From: Anopheles merus
Taxonomy: Eukaryota; Arthropoda; Insecta; Diptera; Culicidae
DNA length: 64,000 bases
NCBI RefSeq assembly: GCF_017562075.2
Contig: NC_054084.1
Location: forward strand, 13,220,798 to 13,284,797
Direction of reading: 5' to 3'
Below, piece after piece: positions 1 to 13,089 of this stretch. Within the stretch, counting starts at the first letter, position 1; every line of letters begins with the position of its first letter. Both the position numbers and the translations under genes were made by a program. A model generated the notes under the pieces. The model saw only the letters and a program-made list of their open reading frames with translations, did no database searches and was not told the origin of the DNA.

Positions 1-91
1 TTGTAAGTCAGTCATTCGCTATGTCACAAAATTTCAAAATCGTATCTTTAATCTATTTGTTTTCCTCCTCACTTTATTGACACCTTTGCAG

Positions 92-244
92 TATTCCAGC
101 AGGAAAGATGAAGATCAAACGATCATGCCAACTTCACCTCCACACAGAGTCATCCTTACTCCAAACTTTGAGACTCGTTACGCTCGCGAGATGTCTGCGG
201 AATTTCAACATCACTGCAATTGCGCTCCTCTACAACATCGCTAA
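92..244 (+). CDS. possible 3'-terminal exon of a gene entering from the left edge
   Basis: Weak call. Position 3 begins a perfect GTAAGT donor and positions 82-91 form a pyrimidine-rich acceptor ending in CAG. Together they would define an 89-nt intron, the usual small-intron size in mosquitoes. The frame starting at 92 is open for 50 codons to TAA at 242-244 and reads YSSRKDEDQTIMPTSPPHRV, then further polar residues. An AATAAA at 562-567 could end a 3' UTR of about 330 nt. The phase of the upstream exon is outside the window, and another frame (ATG at 108, open to 386) is also free of stops, so the reading frame is not settled. I do not recognise the protein. Confidence 0.3.
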   Translation, partial: YSSRKDEDQTIMPTSPPHRVILTPNFETRYAREMSAEFQHHCNCAPLQHR

Positions 245-967
245 TATCTCCAGTCTCCGCTCCGTTCAAGTACTCGTCGAAGAAACATTTTTTTTTTCAT
301 CTTTTAATCATCTGTACAGCTGTAGTATTAAAACTGTTTTGAGTTTCTTTCATCCTGCTGTCGGCTTCGTTTCCTGGAAGCATTAGGTTTCTCGTCTGGC
401 CCTGGATGGTGCACACTGCACACTTTTCTAGGGCAGGTGCTCAGTTAAATCGCTGGACGATTCCTGCCGAGCTATGTGCTATGCGTCCAATGGTTGGTTA
501 CTGGTGGCTCGATTCGCTTTACATCAATCTGTGAGGAACAAATTGACTAAGAAATGGTACAAATAAACGCTTAAACGAACTATACTTTTAAGAAGCTATA
601 ACATTAAGAAAAACGCTATTTCGCTAAAATGGACAATGGGCAAAGTATCTCTCTTTTGCTACTTTCTGATCGTAGAAGATGAGTTCCTGTGCACAGAGCA
701 GATTTATAGATATCTGGCAAGACTCTTGAATTCTTCCATCCGCTGATAAGCCATGAAATTTATGTAGCTGATTGTAAAGAGCTCCATCTATCATATAGTA
801 TTCATTATTTTAAGCAAACGGGGATAGAATATAAAGCTTACTGGTCAAACTTTAAAGGCAATAAAATAATTTGATATCGCCTTTGTTGTGCTAAGAAACT
901 GCCGTTACATGTCAATGTTGCCAATATCAAAATAACATTATTTATAATATATTTACTTACATCCGTG
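245..967. other. non-coding stretch, AT-rich
   Basis: No convincing exon or repeat seen. The first 330 bases may be 3' UTR of the edge gene (AATAAA at 562-567). The remainder is AT-rich spacer leading into a LINE fragment. Confidence 0.5.
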
Positions 968-1647
968 TCCATGCGTACAACATAGCCACCCCACCGGAGC
1001 CTGGCGAGCTTGATCATCTACACGACAGAGAGGTCGCTCGCCTTCCACACATACGGGGCTAAGTATCCTTCTGAGCATCTTCCTCTCGAACCCGGCTAAG
1101 AGGATTTCGCCAGATTTGGACAGTGTCCATGTCTCAGAAGCGTATGAGAGTACCGGTACTATATAGCAGCTATATAGTCCTCAGGCTGTACAATAACCGG
1201 TTGGCAGCCAACATCCTTGCGCGCAACTCAGCTACCATGCTATTGTCGTTGCTGACCTTTGACCCAAGGTAGGTGAATTGTGGGATGACTTCAAAAGTGC
1301 GTTCACCTATCTGTTCGTCACACCTTCGTTCCCACCATCAGTTTGGTCTTTGCCTCGTTTATCTGCAATCCAAGGTTCTTAGCCGGCTGCTCAACCTCTT
1401 GGTAAGCTTCTGCTACATAAGAGAGCCGCAGAGCAATGATGTCTATATTATCATCGTATGCCAGGATCTGGGTTGACTTTTAGAAGACGGTTCTCGAAGT
1501 CTCCACCCTTGACTCCCGAGTGGCTCTCTCTAGTACCAAGTTGAATAGGCGCAGACCTTTGGTGGTAGCAAAAGGCTCTGAAAATTTTCCATCCACCTTC
1601 ACCTGGCAAGTGACGTTGGTCATATTTATTCTAACTAGCCGTTTCAG
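968..1647 (-). mobile_element. degenerate non-LTR retrotransposon (LINE) fragment, reverse-transcriptase region
   Basis: Minus-strand translation across shifted frames gives a run of reverse-transcriptase-like segments in the expected order. These are LKRLVRINMTNVTCQVKVDG near 1640-1590, ILAYDDNIDIIALRLSYVAE (the YxDD-type catalytic motif, here damaged to YDDN) near 1470-1400, AEAYQEVEQPAKNLGLQINE, then FTYLGSKVSNDNSMVAELRA near 1280-1210. After these come ASETWTLSKSGEILLAGFER near 1130-1080 and KLARLRWGGYVVRMDTD near 1010-968. This is the layout of the fingers-to-thumb and carboxy-terminal part of an insect LINE polyprotein. Stops, at least two frameshifts and a deletion between the last two blocks make it a dead copy, truncated at both ends. 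The clade was not assigned. Confidence 0.85.
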
Positions 1648-4600
1648 TTTTGAACCGGGAATAAACAGTAAAATAAAAGTTAATAATATTAGAGCTAATA
1701 AAGAAATAAATAAAATGACTAAACGAAAACAATTTAACTACAGAGTCAATGGATTGTTTAAATGACAAATGACAACTAAATTTAAATAATTAACTGTTTC
1801 TCGGTAAATATATGCAGCGATTTTCATTTCATTTTAAAACATTTTTATTAGGCATTGTTCTTTTTTATTCTGTCAGACATTTTGTCTGATGTTTTGTATC
1901 TGATTACGTTGTCAGTAGTCAGATTAACCACGATTGTGGTTAGCGTGTGTGATTTCACATTTGTCCTGCAGCCAACCCGCTCGAAGCTCAAATGACATCG
2001 AGCGCCAGTGCAAGCTACCGAAACAAACAAAGAAAGCACAGTAAAATGTCTGTGACCCATGAACTGATGATCTTAATGATGCTCGTCTGCATCATAAATC
2101 ACACATCCATATTACATAGCCAACAGCAGCAGCAGCACCATCAGCACCAATGCTGCACAAAGGCAGTTTAGCCGAATGTAGTATGCTCACAGGGCAAAAG
2201 GGTCATTTTCGGGTAGATAAAAACAACACCACACTCCACAGCTAGTAAAATACACACTCTCCGACTACGCCAGCATCTTGCTTGATGTCCGTTTCGTGAC
2301 CATCGCGATTCGCATCTTCCGTTCCGTGTGGTGCATCCCGCGGATAAGCCAAACGTCATGTCTATGGTGAAGCACACGATTCGAATCGCCCTTCGTGCAT
2401 TCGTGGCTCGCTTTTAATACACTGCACCTACAAATGTAACGTTTTCTGCACATACAAATAATGAAAAAACACAGTAGAAAGTAGACTACTCTTACCACAA
2501 GCTCACCCCACACACACTTCAACACAGTCACATATCATCGACAAAATTGAAAAGTTGTGTAACGAGAACGAAACCCGTTTAATGGTTCGCCAGCCAACCA
2601 GTCGCCAACCGGTGCAGTGCTCCGTTAGACAATCGGTCCAAAAAGGAATAGGGAACAGTTACCCAAACAGCTAACCCGTGATCCATTATACCCCCTCCGC
2701 TCTGCATCACTCCCAGGGCCGCTTCGCATCTTTCACCGATCGTTTCCTTGCAGCTCCGCTAACGAGAAGTAACGAACGCAAATAAATATTCCAACGACCT
2801 TAAAAAAACACTCTTTCCCACAAATCTATGGCAGCCGTAGAATGGTGCAGTTTACTCCTTTTTTTTTTGCTTAAAGATTCCTTAATGCCGCGCTTCATAA
2901 ATTCCTTCTGTCACGCGGTTCCCTCCTCCCGTTATCCAACCGTTTCGGTTTCCGCGAAGTAAAGCCACGTTGGCAAAAGTTCGCGTGCCCTAGATAGGAT
3001 CACGAACCGGGCCAGCACGATGCACCATGATAGTTGGTGACTTTTGGTGGTGGGGCGGGGTGCGGGGAAGGCCTGCGCAAAATCCCGTCCATCCATTGAC
3101 CATATGCATTGTGGCCGTATCGGTTACCATTTCGGAGGCGTCGGGTCTTTTTGTTTCCATTTTTAAACCATAACTCGCTGCAGACTCGCGAGTGTAAAGT
3201 TGGGCGGAAGTTTTCTGCCTTGCAAAGCTTTTCTCTTTGCACAGTTTTTCTTGCGCTTTTTGCTGTGTGTTTTATTCCTCGACACTCACTCGACACGGAG
3301 TGTCCTCCAGTTAAGGGGTTATCCTCCACACGAAATGCATCGCAGGAAATGAATGTGGTTACAGTGGTCCATCCGTTCTGGTAAGCTCTCTCTCCGCTCG
3401 AGTGTGGAGGCCTGGGATGATGCGCAAAGTGTCATGAATATTTTCGATCGCCGTGAAAAAGCATAACTTTAACTTTAGGTTTACATTTGTTCCATTTTGA
3501 GTAGGTTTTTTTTATATTTTTGAGAATAAACATGTAACATCATATGGGACAACGTATTTTTCTACGGTTTAGATTTTCAATTGCGTTTTGAAACACTCTT
3601 TCTTCTTGAATTTTTATTAATTTTGATATGAGGCTTTCTCAAGATTTTGCCCACTCCCAACGGGCACCCTAAACCAGTGTAGCACTGTACGACTGCTGTG
3701 CGGCAATACTACTTCCCAAACTTGCCTCATTTCATTCACACTAAAGCACCGCACTACAGAACCCGCAGCACCAAAGCCTAGCGGTGGAAAAACTTTTCGC
3801 CAAAAAAAAAAATCGCATGAATTACCCGGCTCAGAACGACGCCAGGCAATGGGGTGGAAAAATATTCACCTCCAACAAGAGTGAATAAATGCTACTGCCC
3901 ACCCAAAAATACACACACACACACACCCTGGAATGTGAGGTTCCGGCTCAGCATAATGAAAAACTAGTTCCGTACCGCACTCATACACACGGTGCTCCGC
4001 CAACGATGCAGTTGCGCTCGACAGCTGCTGCAGCGGTGTTGTGCTGCATTTCCAAAAGCGGCGAGATTCCCTTCCGTTTTGGAAGTTTTGCGTTTCCCTC
4101 CTCTGTGTGTGTGTGGGTATTTTTGCATGTTTGTTCCATTCCGCGTTTGAAACGAGTCGGTAGAGTTGAGCGAAAAGTTTACTGCATAAATTCATGCTCG
4201 TAATGCAGCAGCTTATTTCGGTGCTACATACCGATATGATCTCCCAAGTGATACGCTCTCCTTTCCGCCGGGTACGTGTGAACCCCGGACTAGAGGTCAT
4301 ATATGTGATATGAAGGCGCCTTTTCACAAAAGAAACACCAATACACACACATACACACATATTTGTTTGCGTGAAGTGCACTGTGCGAGTGTGTGGGTGA
4401 AGCAGAAACGAACAAATTATTACACGCCTTATTATGCACGAAATTTGCACTTGCAGAATGAGCCGGTAAGAGGCAATAGTTCCGTGCGCACTTCTCTGTA
4501 CCATATTGGGTGAATATTTGACAAGTGGCAAGGGTATGCAACCTCATTTTCGGATGCTAATATACGTGGCGTGGTGTAATGTGGGCTTTTCCAGATGTAG

Positions 4601-4737
4601 TTATGGGAGAAACATTTTCTGCGCACGGAGATGGATTGTTGGATGGAATAAATAATAAATTGTACTGGGAAATTCGAGCTTTTAGGATTTTTTGCATTGT
4701 AATAAGTTAATTAAAATAGCTTTAGAGCAGGTTTTTT
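1648..4737. other. non-coding stretch with simple repeats
   Basis: No supported gene. It holds a CAG/CAC-rich trinucleotide patch near 2125-2155, short inverted repeats at 1870-1943, a GC-richer block at about 2550-3420, and CA/TG dinucleotide runs at 3910-3927, 4105-4115 and 4340-4360. ORFs here are short, overlap on both strands and show no recognisable domain. Confidence 0.5.
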
Positions 4738-4942
4738 GGTCAGTCCCGTGGTACAGTCATCAACTCGAACGACTCAATAACATGCCGGTCATGGGTTCAA
4801 GCCCAGAATGGACCGTCCCCCCGTAGCAAGGATTAACTTATCCGGCTACTACATGGTGTAATGAATTAAGTCTCGAAAGCCTGTTGTATAGGCCAGCATG
4901 TCCGCGTAGGACGTTACGCCAAATAGAAGAAGAAGAAGAAGA
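4738..4942 (+). mobile_element. SINE, tRNA-headed, tail type A
   Basis: The head contains Pol III-like boxes: TGGTACAGTCATC (A box) at about 4749-4761 and GGTTCAAGCCC (B box) at 4795-4805. The body reads AATGGACCGTCCCCCCGTAG. The 3' part is GCATGTCCGCGTAGGACGTT and ends in a (GAA)n tail. The same sequence recurs at 34,206 and 37,624, and its head is shared with the type B copies at 20,380 and 31,025. It resembles the SINE200 group of Anopheles (from memory, not searched). Confidence 0.85.
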
Positions 4943-7139
4943 TTGGTACTGCTGCTCAAATAAATTATATGAAAGGTGGTTGGACTTTTGTTATTGGTTT
5001 ATATTTCCAATCCTTCTGGAATCCGTATACAAATTTTATAAATTTTCGTACGGCAAGAAATACATTCTATTCATTGTTTGTTGTTGAATTTTTCCGAGTC
5101 CTTGAGCTGAAACTAATACAGGACTGATTGCATGTTTGCTGCAGGTCATTTCTTTTACTTCGTTTCATTAATAAAAATATAATTGCCGTAAAACTAGTGG
5201 GAATCATTCCGAAAACATATTTTGAATACAGTCAATAAATCGTCGAAAAGAGAGAAGAATGGATATTCCTGTAACGATGTAAGTATTCAAAGCCTGACCG
5301 ACCAAATTCACTAACAACTTTCATTCAATCTCATCACAGTGAAAATTTTACCAGCGGGAGTATTGGTCATGTAATGGTATAACTTAAATTTCCAAATACA
5401 AACCCACCTCCTGCTCCTGTGTGTTTGTCAAAGCATCATGGCAAAGCACAGTCCTGTGCCACAGGACGCACAGGACGAACATGTTTTATATGACTGCTGC
5501 TCTGTTGGGACGGTTCATAAAACCATCAAACATCAATCCAAGCAAAGCTTCCCCTGGGACGGATAACGATCGGGGAAAATCAGGCTACCATTAACAACGA
5601 ATTAGCATAGCTGCGCGTGTCAACATGTGTGCCTGCTAAAACTTGCATCAATAATTCAGAAAATTCCACTTTAGGAAAAAAATCCATAAAACCTAAGTTT
5701 TGGGCAGTTTCATCATGCATCAATCATAATGTGCATATCAATCAATTGGACACGAGATGTAAAATCTGCGAAATCAAATAGATCCTATTTACATTTTTGG
5801 TAATTTCTGCGGAAATCTTTCATTATTATTACACTTTTTTTTTATTTAATTCGCTTACTTTTGGTTATGAAAATGTAATGCTCGTCATATCGCCCTTTTT
5901 TATGAGCATTATTAGCACCAACTCTCTCAAATGCTCCTTACGCTTTAGATTGCGCTCTCCCCTGTTTCTATTCGTTACTAGGGTGATTTTTTCTTCTTTA
6001 TCTTTTCCTGTTTATTTTCCTCTCTTCACGTAGGATTCGGTGCAATGTGCTTTAAATGATCCAAGCTACTATGTTCAGAAAATCTTAAATATTACCTCAT
6101 GGTACAATGTCTGATGATACAAGAAGTAGGATAACAGTAATTATCAACCGGAATTAGAAAAAGTACACTAAAAAAAGTACTAAAAACACGTTTTCAACGC
6201 AGTACATAAAAAATTCATTGAAAAGGTGTTTTTCTTAAATATAGAATTAATGTGTGATAAAAGGGGCACCCTTTCCCACCAATAAAGTGCCATTTATTGA
6301 ATAAAAGACCTACATTAGGGGTCAGGTACTCGGACAAGTAAAATGCGAAGAAAATCATGAACCCTTTGGGCATTCTTTCCGATAGATATTTTTATCTATC
6401 AGTATCAGTACTAGGACCGGTAGGGATTCAGTATCAGGTCCAGGAGTTCATAATCAGTTTTTAGACCAGCATCTGTACTGTATTGGTTTAGGGACCAGTA
6501 TAGGTTTGATTTTGGTTTTATGTCTCTCAATGAGACGTCATAAGTTCCTGACTTAAATTGGGTTTGGAAGCCATTAATTTGACCGTACACAACAGAGTAA
6601 AGAGCACGTAGCTCTGTAATCGAACCAAATACAAATAAAATATTCTACGATACCCTTTTCGTGCAGGCTCATTAGAAATCAAGGAAGAATTTCCAATGCG
6701 TCTTACCAAAAATGGGTCCAATTGTTTAACAATAACGCCTTATTTATACGTGATATGCAATGTATTTCTTTACTTTTAAAGCTGAAAACTGATAAGTACA
6801 ACGAATTCTTTGACATTCTAAGGATTTGGAATCAAGGAAATTTAGATACAATGTTCTTGGGGGCCACATAGGTTAAATTCAAAACCCACATTTAGTCACA
6901 TTAAACTCGGCGTTATCGTGAAGGACAGATCAAGAAAAGGACTGATTGAAAAAAAAATGCCCAAGAGAAAGAAACATTTTTTTGTATTTTTTTATTTAAA
7001 TACTTTAAGCTTTTAGTTTATGGTAATGAATAGGTTCTACTGTTCATACTAAATACTAATACTAATCCCGAACTCTTTATTATGAATTTACTGTAATTTA
7101 AAGTAAAAATAATATAAAATTACTTCATTTCCAGGCGTA
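4943..7139. other. AT-rich non-coding stretch
   Basis: No gene supported. Apart from the degenerate repeat at 6385-6505, listed separately, it is AT-rich sequence with many homopolymer runs. Confidence 0.5.
6385..6505. repeat. degenerate short-period repeat (CAGTATCAG / GGACCAGTA type)
   Basis: Loose repetition of ATCAGTA, GGACCGGTAGGGATTCAGTA, ATCAGGTCCAGGAGTTCA and GGGACCAGTATAGG. On the minus strand it contains TCCCTAAACCAATACAG. This nearly matches TCCCTGAACCAATACCG at 61,220-61,236, so the two loci probably belong to one dispersed family. Confidence 0.45.
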
Positions 7140-8980
7140 TCTTAAGCTCCATTTTAGGGTTAGCGTCTGAACAGCAGGCTCAACACATTGCCAGCATTGC
7201 CAGCCCCAAAAGAAAACATACACACACGCACACACATTTGACACCGTACATTTAACGTCTCCACATTACATCCCATCACAACCGCCCCTCACCAACTGGC
7301 AAGCTCGCAATCCCGCTAGAGAAAGATCAATCCCGCGGCAGAAGGGAAACACGCGTAAACCTGTCACACAGTACATGCAATCGTTGACGCCAACATTCTC
7401 ACACTCATCTATTGCGTCAATGAGCCGTTGTATTTCCCACTCACCCGTTCTGCCCTCACCCGTCTCACTCATCGCGCCCCGTACCAGCTTTCGGCAGGTG
7501 TGCACAAGTTTGCGTGAAAATATGACACATCGTTTGTATTTTAATGGCCTCGTAAAGGCTGGATGGGCTCACTCTCTTGTGGGTCTTTCAGTTTTTCCTT
7601 CTCGCTCTCTCACTCTCACTCTCTCTCTCTCTCTCTGCCTTCCAAGGGCTAGATAGGGAATCTGAACGGAAGTCCAGGCCCAAGAAGTTATGCAAGAAGG
7701 CTGCCGTGAAAGCACAGATGGTGCTAAATTTTCACCGAATCTGTTGACACGTGTCGAGGCGCGCAAAGGAACCGTACAGGAAGGGCGCCGGAGTCCTGTG
7801 CGTGTATGCGTGCATGGTGGAGCATTTTTGCGTGGCAGTACGCATCTGTGTGTGTGTGTGTATGTGTGGTTGTTTTTCTTTCATTTAACCACATGCGAAC
7901 TTCTACCACACCTCCTGCATCACTCCTGCCCCGTCGAAAGGTTGTGAAAATTTTATAGCGTGATTAAAATTTAACGCCGCTGATACGTTTATGTGCGTCT
8001 CACGCGATGCCGCACGCTAACCCCTTTTTTTCGGTTAGCGTAACCGAAGGGGGAAAGAACCCCGTGTAGAGTGTGGAGGCCCGCGCCGTAATGTGGTGCA
8101 AAGTAGGGGGCGGCCGGAAATTGCACGCGATCGCGGCCGGTCAAATTATTACCACCCACAAATGGCGTAGCAACGATAAATCATAAATCTAGCAGATTCC
8201 AGTGCGTACAGAAACTGCGCTCAAACCAAAAAAAAGCTACATTGAAAGGAACCAAAACATGAACACATCTTCTTCGTCCTTTTTTGGGGGTGAAGGTACC
8301 CGGGCCCGAGTCCACCGTAACCCCGAAAACGGGCGGTTTCCATCTTCTTAACGGAAAACCCACTGACAGCAGCAGCAGCAGCACGGTCGCTGAATTCCGG
8401 TGAATTGCATGTACGTCACCTGTTTGCTGTGTTCACCCTCATCCACGCCCCATCCATCGATTAAACGCGGCAGCAGCACGCAAGCGTAATGGGATGAGGG
8501 AACATCCCGCCCTGTCGACGCCCTTTCAAGGATGATCTCTGATCCGGTGCTGGCATGCTAATATCGTTACTTGTCATGGCGTGGCTCGCGTCTTACTCGC
8601 AGTGGCAATATATTGTATCGCGGGTTTTGCGATGGCAAACACACACACACACCCACACACTACCTTTTCATCAGCACGCTTCCCGGAAAACGAGGATGAT
8701 GAATAGCACACTAATGGTTAATGGACACTGCATCCATCAACCGCCAGCCAGCAGCGCGGTTGCAACAGGAGCTCGATGTGCTGATAGTGCATTACGATCC
8801 CGGAGCCACCGTGCACCGTGCGTTCTGGTGAATGATGCACATTCCGGGATGGGGGAGGGGTTAAAAACTTGCCCATTATTAAACCACCACACGGATTTTG
8901 TGCCCACTTTCAGCGAGGGTTGGAGATGGGAAGCTGCTACAATATTTAACCTCATTAGGCCGAGTTTAAATTTTTAAACA
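7140..8980. other. GC-richer non-coding island with microsatellites
   Basis: It contains CA runs near 7220 and 8640, a CT tract at 7604-7637, a TG run at 7850-7866 and a CAG run near 8368-8383. The ORFs on the two strands are short and overlap one another through the repeats, with no family signature. Sequence of this type is common in introns and regulatory regions of insect genomes, but no specific element can be named. Confidence 0.4.
7604..7637. repeat. (CT)n microsatellite
   Basis: Nearly pure CT dinucleotide tract. Read on the other strand it is a (GA)n run that could bind GAGA-type factors, although no promoter is evident here. Confidence 0.85.
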
Positions 8981-11900
8981 ATCTCAGCTCTCTTTAGCTT
9001 CATTTTGAGCAGATTGGCCGTTTCGGACGGGATATTGGCCCGTTTTGACTTGTTTGACCGGAAGCGGTTGTTGAGGTAGGCACATTGGCACAGTAGTGCA
9101 TGTATGTGCAGTAATGGAGGATGTCCGATTATTCATTCCTTTCATCTGCAGGATTTAATTGTGAAAGGTCAGGGAAAAAATGAGTTTGAAATTGCTGTTT
9201 TTTTTATATTCATTTATTTAGTGTGACGATTTTTTTATTTTTATTATTTTAGTTCTTCTTCTTCTGCTTCTGCTCCCAAAGGTATGCAGTAACATTGTAT
9301 GTATTCTATTTTTAATTGAAATTTTATGGTGAAAATGTAATGAAAATCTCACATTTTACGTTGAAATCGTATTATTTCCTGGGTGTTGGATAACAATATT
9401 ATATTGCTCTGTAATAATTGACTGTTTTTTATACTTATTTCAGTAATGATAACTATCATCCTTTTTGAAACTCATCATACAAATTTATAGTTTTGATATT
9501 GTTGTATTGCAAAATACTCATTTAAATGTTTTATATTTTAATGCGTTCGAATCCTCTAATTAAAGTTTTTATTAAAAGCTACTATTGTTGTCATAAAGTT
9601 TTCCGTTTTCTATGAGCCAATGTTTTTAAACTGGTCGTTGTAATTGTATATACTAAATATAGTTAAGTAGAAAAATATATCACTTTCATGTCATACAGAA
9701 GCATTTTAAATTACTATTGTATTATTTTATCTTTTTTTAAAGCCTAGGAAGATTGAATGACATCTACAATTAGTAAATGGAACCACTCAAGTTCTGCAAA
9801 ATTAAAAAAAAAGGAACTGATCTTGCATGATTGCGCTCCACTTCAGGCATTTTGTATGATTCTTTTATCATAGTAGGAAAACCCGCCCTGATTGAAACGC
9901 TAATCAAAGCAGTTAAATATTTGCCCTGAATATAATGTTTTAAATGGAATGAGCTTCTGCGAGCTGCCCAGCCCTTCAAATTATGCGTTATTTTTTACAT
10001 TTCCTCCCAACTTCTCTGTCACCATAACGAAGGAACGCGCATGTCATTGAAATATGAAGCGCTATATCCTCTCCCTCCCTCCCCCCCGAAGGCTAATAGC
10101 CAAATTGACTTACCATAAAAAGCTGACCGAAACCAGCGAACAATTGTCCACCGTTAATGCCATCGGCAAACAGCATCGGCGCACGGTGAATCTCTTCTGC
10201 TGCAGTGCTGTGTGTTCCGTTCGCGCCTCTGGATCATCATTACAGAAAAAGGCATTGAAATGCTCTTGATTCAAACATGGCGATGACTTTACACTAGCCC
10301 GGCACACTGGTCGGCTCACATTTACTGCCTTTCTTTTTCGAGAAACGGTTAAAAGCAACCGCGCTCTGGTACTGGCGGCGTTGCGTTCCGACGAAGAAAA
10401 CCCGTTTTCCATAATCCGATTACTAATTCATGCCCATTCAGCCGGTAATACGATACACAGTGGCTCCGGTGTTTTGTGCAGGAAGCCTCCTTTCTGGCTG
10501 ATCCAGTTTTCCGGCACTGAATGGGCACGCTACGCTACTGTAGAAGATAGGTGCTGCATCGTTTAATTTTTAAACCAAAAAAAAAAACCCCACCCACCCA
10601 CCCGCCGGTCCACCCTTTCCCGGCTTATGAAATTCAATTGCTGTGCACTCGCCGCACACAGCCGGCTTTATTCGGTCGAATGTAAGACGTGCAATCAAAA
10701 TTACTGCAGACTGCAGCCCGAAACCGGTGCTCGCCGGTGTGAAACGTACTGGATTTACTGCCAACGGGCCCTTTTGCACACGGGTTTAGACCATTACTCG
10801 GATGGATGGTGAGAAGGGGGGGAGTACTGTGCAGGCGGATCGTGTCCCATGCACATGGATTGAACCGAGGAAACTAATTGGAAAATTGTGCTTTTGTTCC
10901 TAATTCGTCTCTCGGCAGCGTGTGTGTGTGCAGAAAAATCAACCAAATGGCATCGTGTGTCGGGAATGGAAGGCGACAGGAGGATGACAATGGTGTGTTG
11001 TGTTAGCCTGTGTTTTCTTTTTATTATTTATTGCATGCGAAACGCTATTAAAAGTTCAGTTTAGGCATGGTGATAGAATTTTAAATAATAAATGGCATAC
11101 AGAGATTTACACTAAACCGGCGTTTGGGGTTGGATTTGGAACGCAAAACAGTCAGATGGGTCAGATTTTAAAGCAATTTACTACCTCTTTTTTGCATCGT
11201 TTTACTGTGGGCTTAGGTCAGGCGTGGTACAATTTAAACTACTATGTCCTTTTACAGTAGTTAAGGCTGTAGCGACATCATCCCACGTCATGACATCGTT
11301 GAAGTTAACTGCCGATTCTTTTAAACCAGCTTCGTATGACAAATAAAAACACTTTAACAAAACAACAGCACTTTTGGTAATGCTTTCGATTAGCTTTGTG
11401 CAAAACCAAATCTGCTGCAATGTACGTAGTAAGGTTCGTTTCACACAAAAGTACAGTTTTTACAAGCGTGTCACACACTTCATGTATTCATGTTAACCAT
11501 ACACCAGAGCATGATTACGGCGCTTCCTTATCACACGCCAAATAAACAACATCTCAAGCCGGTTCACGCTTCAATTGTTACATAAATAACACACAATTCA
11601 CGCTTCTTTGCTCCCGGATTCTGGGTGTCTAACCGAAAACATTTTACGCTCGTGGAGAGAAGGAGGCATGTTGTCCGACGCGGTTTTTCGAGCATCGTCT
11701 TCCAGAGCGAAAAATAAAACATTCGTTACGCGCGCGGTATTCGAAACCCCGGAACTGCTGACGCCAAGTGTTTGCGAGAGATCGCGGAAACGATGCTCTA
11801 CACCAGGTGGTGGAGGTGGTAGGTGCTGTGGCATTGCCGTTTCATCCCACCACACCCCATTCCCGGCGTAACTTGACGTTGCGCCAGCTTCATGGAAGCG

Positions 11901-12356
11901 TTAAAAACTAATTAGCATGATGAGATGATTATCCATCCCAGCGAGCACACAAGCGGATATCAAAGAACAAAACAAAATTGTGTAAGGAGAGGAAAATGCT
12001 ACGTTTGGGCAGGGTGACACCTTCACCCCGGTGTTTTTGGTTCACATCGTGTGCGTGTGTGCAAAGGTACGCGTTTGAGCAAAAGAAACACGCACTTGAC
12101 AGTAGCTATGGGTAGATACGCATTATTTAAACATTAACAGTCACTGTATTGTAAATATGCAGCATTCAATTAACTGCTCAGTGTGAAGGGTGTATAGATA
12201 AAAAAATTAATCATTGAATCAAGCCAAAGATTCTTGAAAATGAATTAAAAAAAATGAAATAAAAAAGTAATGAAAATAGACGACTGAATCGAAAATGTGT
12301 GAGTTTAGTTTTGTTTACATTCGTCTGTTTGTTTATCTGCACTCCCTTGTTAACAG
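8981..12356. other. non-coding stretch, no gene supported
   Basis: AT-rich at 9130-9970 and more balanced at 9970-12,100. ORFs are under 100 codons and lack recognisable features. No transposon ends were identified. Confidence 0.45.
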
Positions 12357-12428
12357 TCCCATATTGTCTAGTGGTTAGGATATCCGGCTCTCACCCGGAA
12401 GGCCCGGGTTCGATTCCCGGTATGGGAA
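12357..12428 (+). tRNA. tRNA-Glu (anticodon CTC)
   Basis: 72-nt cloverleaf. The acceptor stem is TCCCATA/TATGGGA with discriminator A. The D arm lies in GTCTAGTGGTTAGGAT. The anticodon stem TCCGG/CCGGA encloses the loop CTCTCAC, with anticodon CTC. The T arm is CGGGTTCGATTCCCG. The internal A and B boxes are intact and there is no intron. A T-run terminator (TTTTGTTTTT) follows within about 20 nt. It is identical to the copy at 16,802. CCA is not encoded, as usual in eukaryotes. Confidence 0.97.
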
Positions 12429-12464
12429 GGAAAAGTTTTGTTTTTGCCTTGCCTTGCCTTTTGC

Positions 12465-12797
12465 TCGTGTCCATCAATGGGCGAATCAATGTGCGACATA
12501 TCTCACATTTCGTGCGGGCCCGAAGTCTTCTGGATCTCAGCAGTCAGTGAAGCGCATAGTATGCAGTATCCGAATATCGCTGCTGATGTTGCTGAACGAC
12601 CGTCCCGAGATAGCAGAACTGCTTCACTACCTTGAGATTGGCGCCGACAACTAATGCACTGCTTCCCAAATGGTCTGAGCCTCCGGCAAACAGGTTCTTC
12701 GTCTTTGTCGCATTAATTCTCAATTCAATTCTTGCTGCTTCGAGTTTGAGTCGGGTGTACGTCTCACACACCTTCGCTGTTGTCCTGCCGATGATGC
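12465..12797 (-). mobile_element. LINE fragment, reverse-transcriptase/connection region
   Basis: The minus strand reads IIGRTTAKVCETYTRLKLEA, then ELRINATKTKNLFAGGSDHL, then LKVVKQFCYLGTVV. After a stop and frame change it reads LRSRRLRARTKCEICRTLIRP. These are typical segments downstream of the catalytic motif in insect non-LTR retrotransposons. The copy is short, truncated at both ends and frameshifted. It begins about 40 bp downstream of the tRNA-Glu gene. It differs from the family represented at 968-1647. Confidence 0.8.
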
Positions 12798-13089
12798 AAC
12801 ATTTTATCTTGTATAAATTAAATTAGTTTTGAATTTCTCATCCTTATTTACATACATAGACAGTGTAGAATAGAATGCGTGCCGTACTGATGCGATCAAA
12901 ATCTGCAGTCCCGAATGTCTTGAACGTATTCAAGCATACTGCGGAAGTCATAACATTGACTCACAACGAATTGCAAACCGCTATCCTACTGCAAGAACGT
13001 CAAGACTTACCAATACAAATAACATCACTTGAGGTTTCACGATTCAGTATAGTGTAAAACGCAACAGCACCATAATGTATGCACTATGA

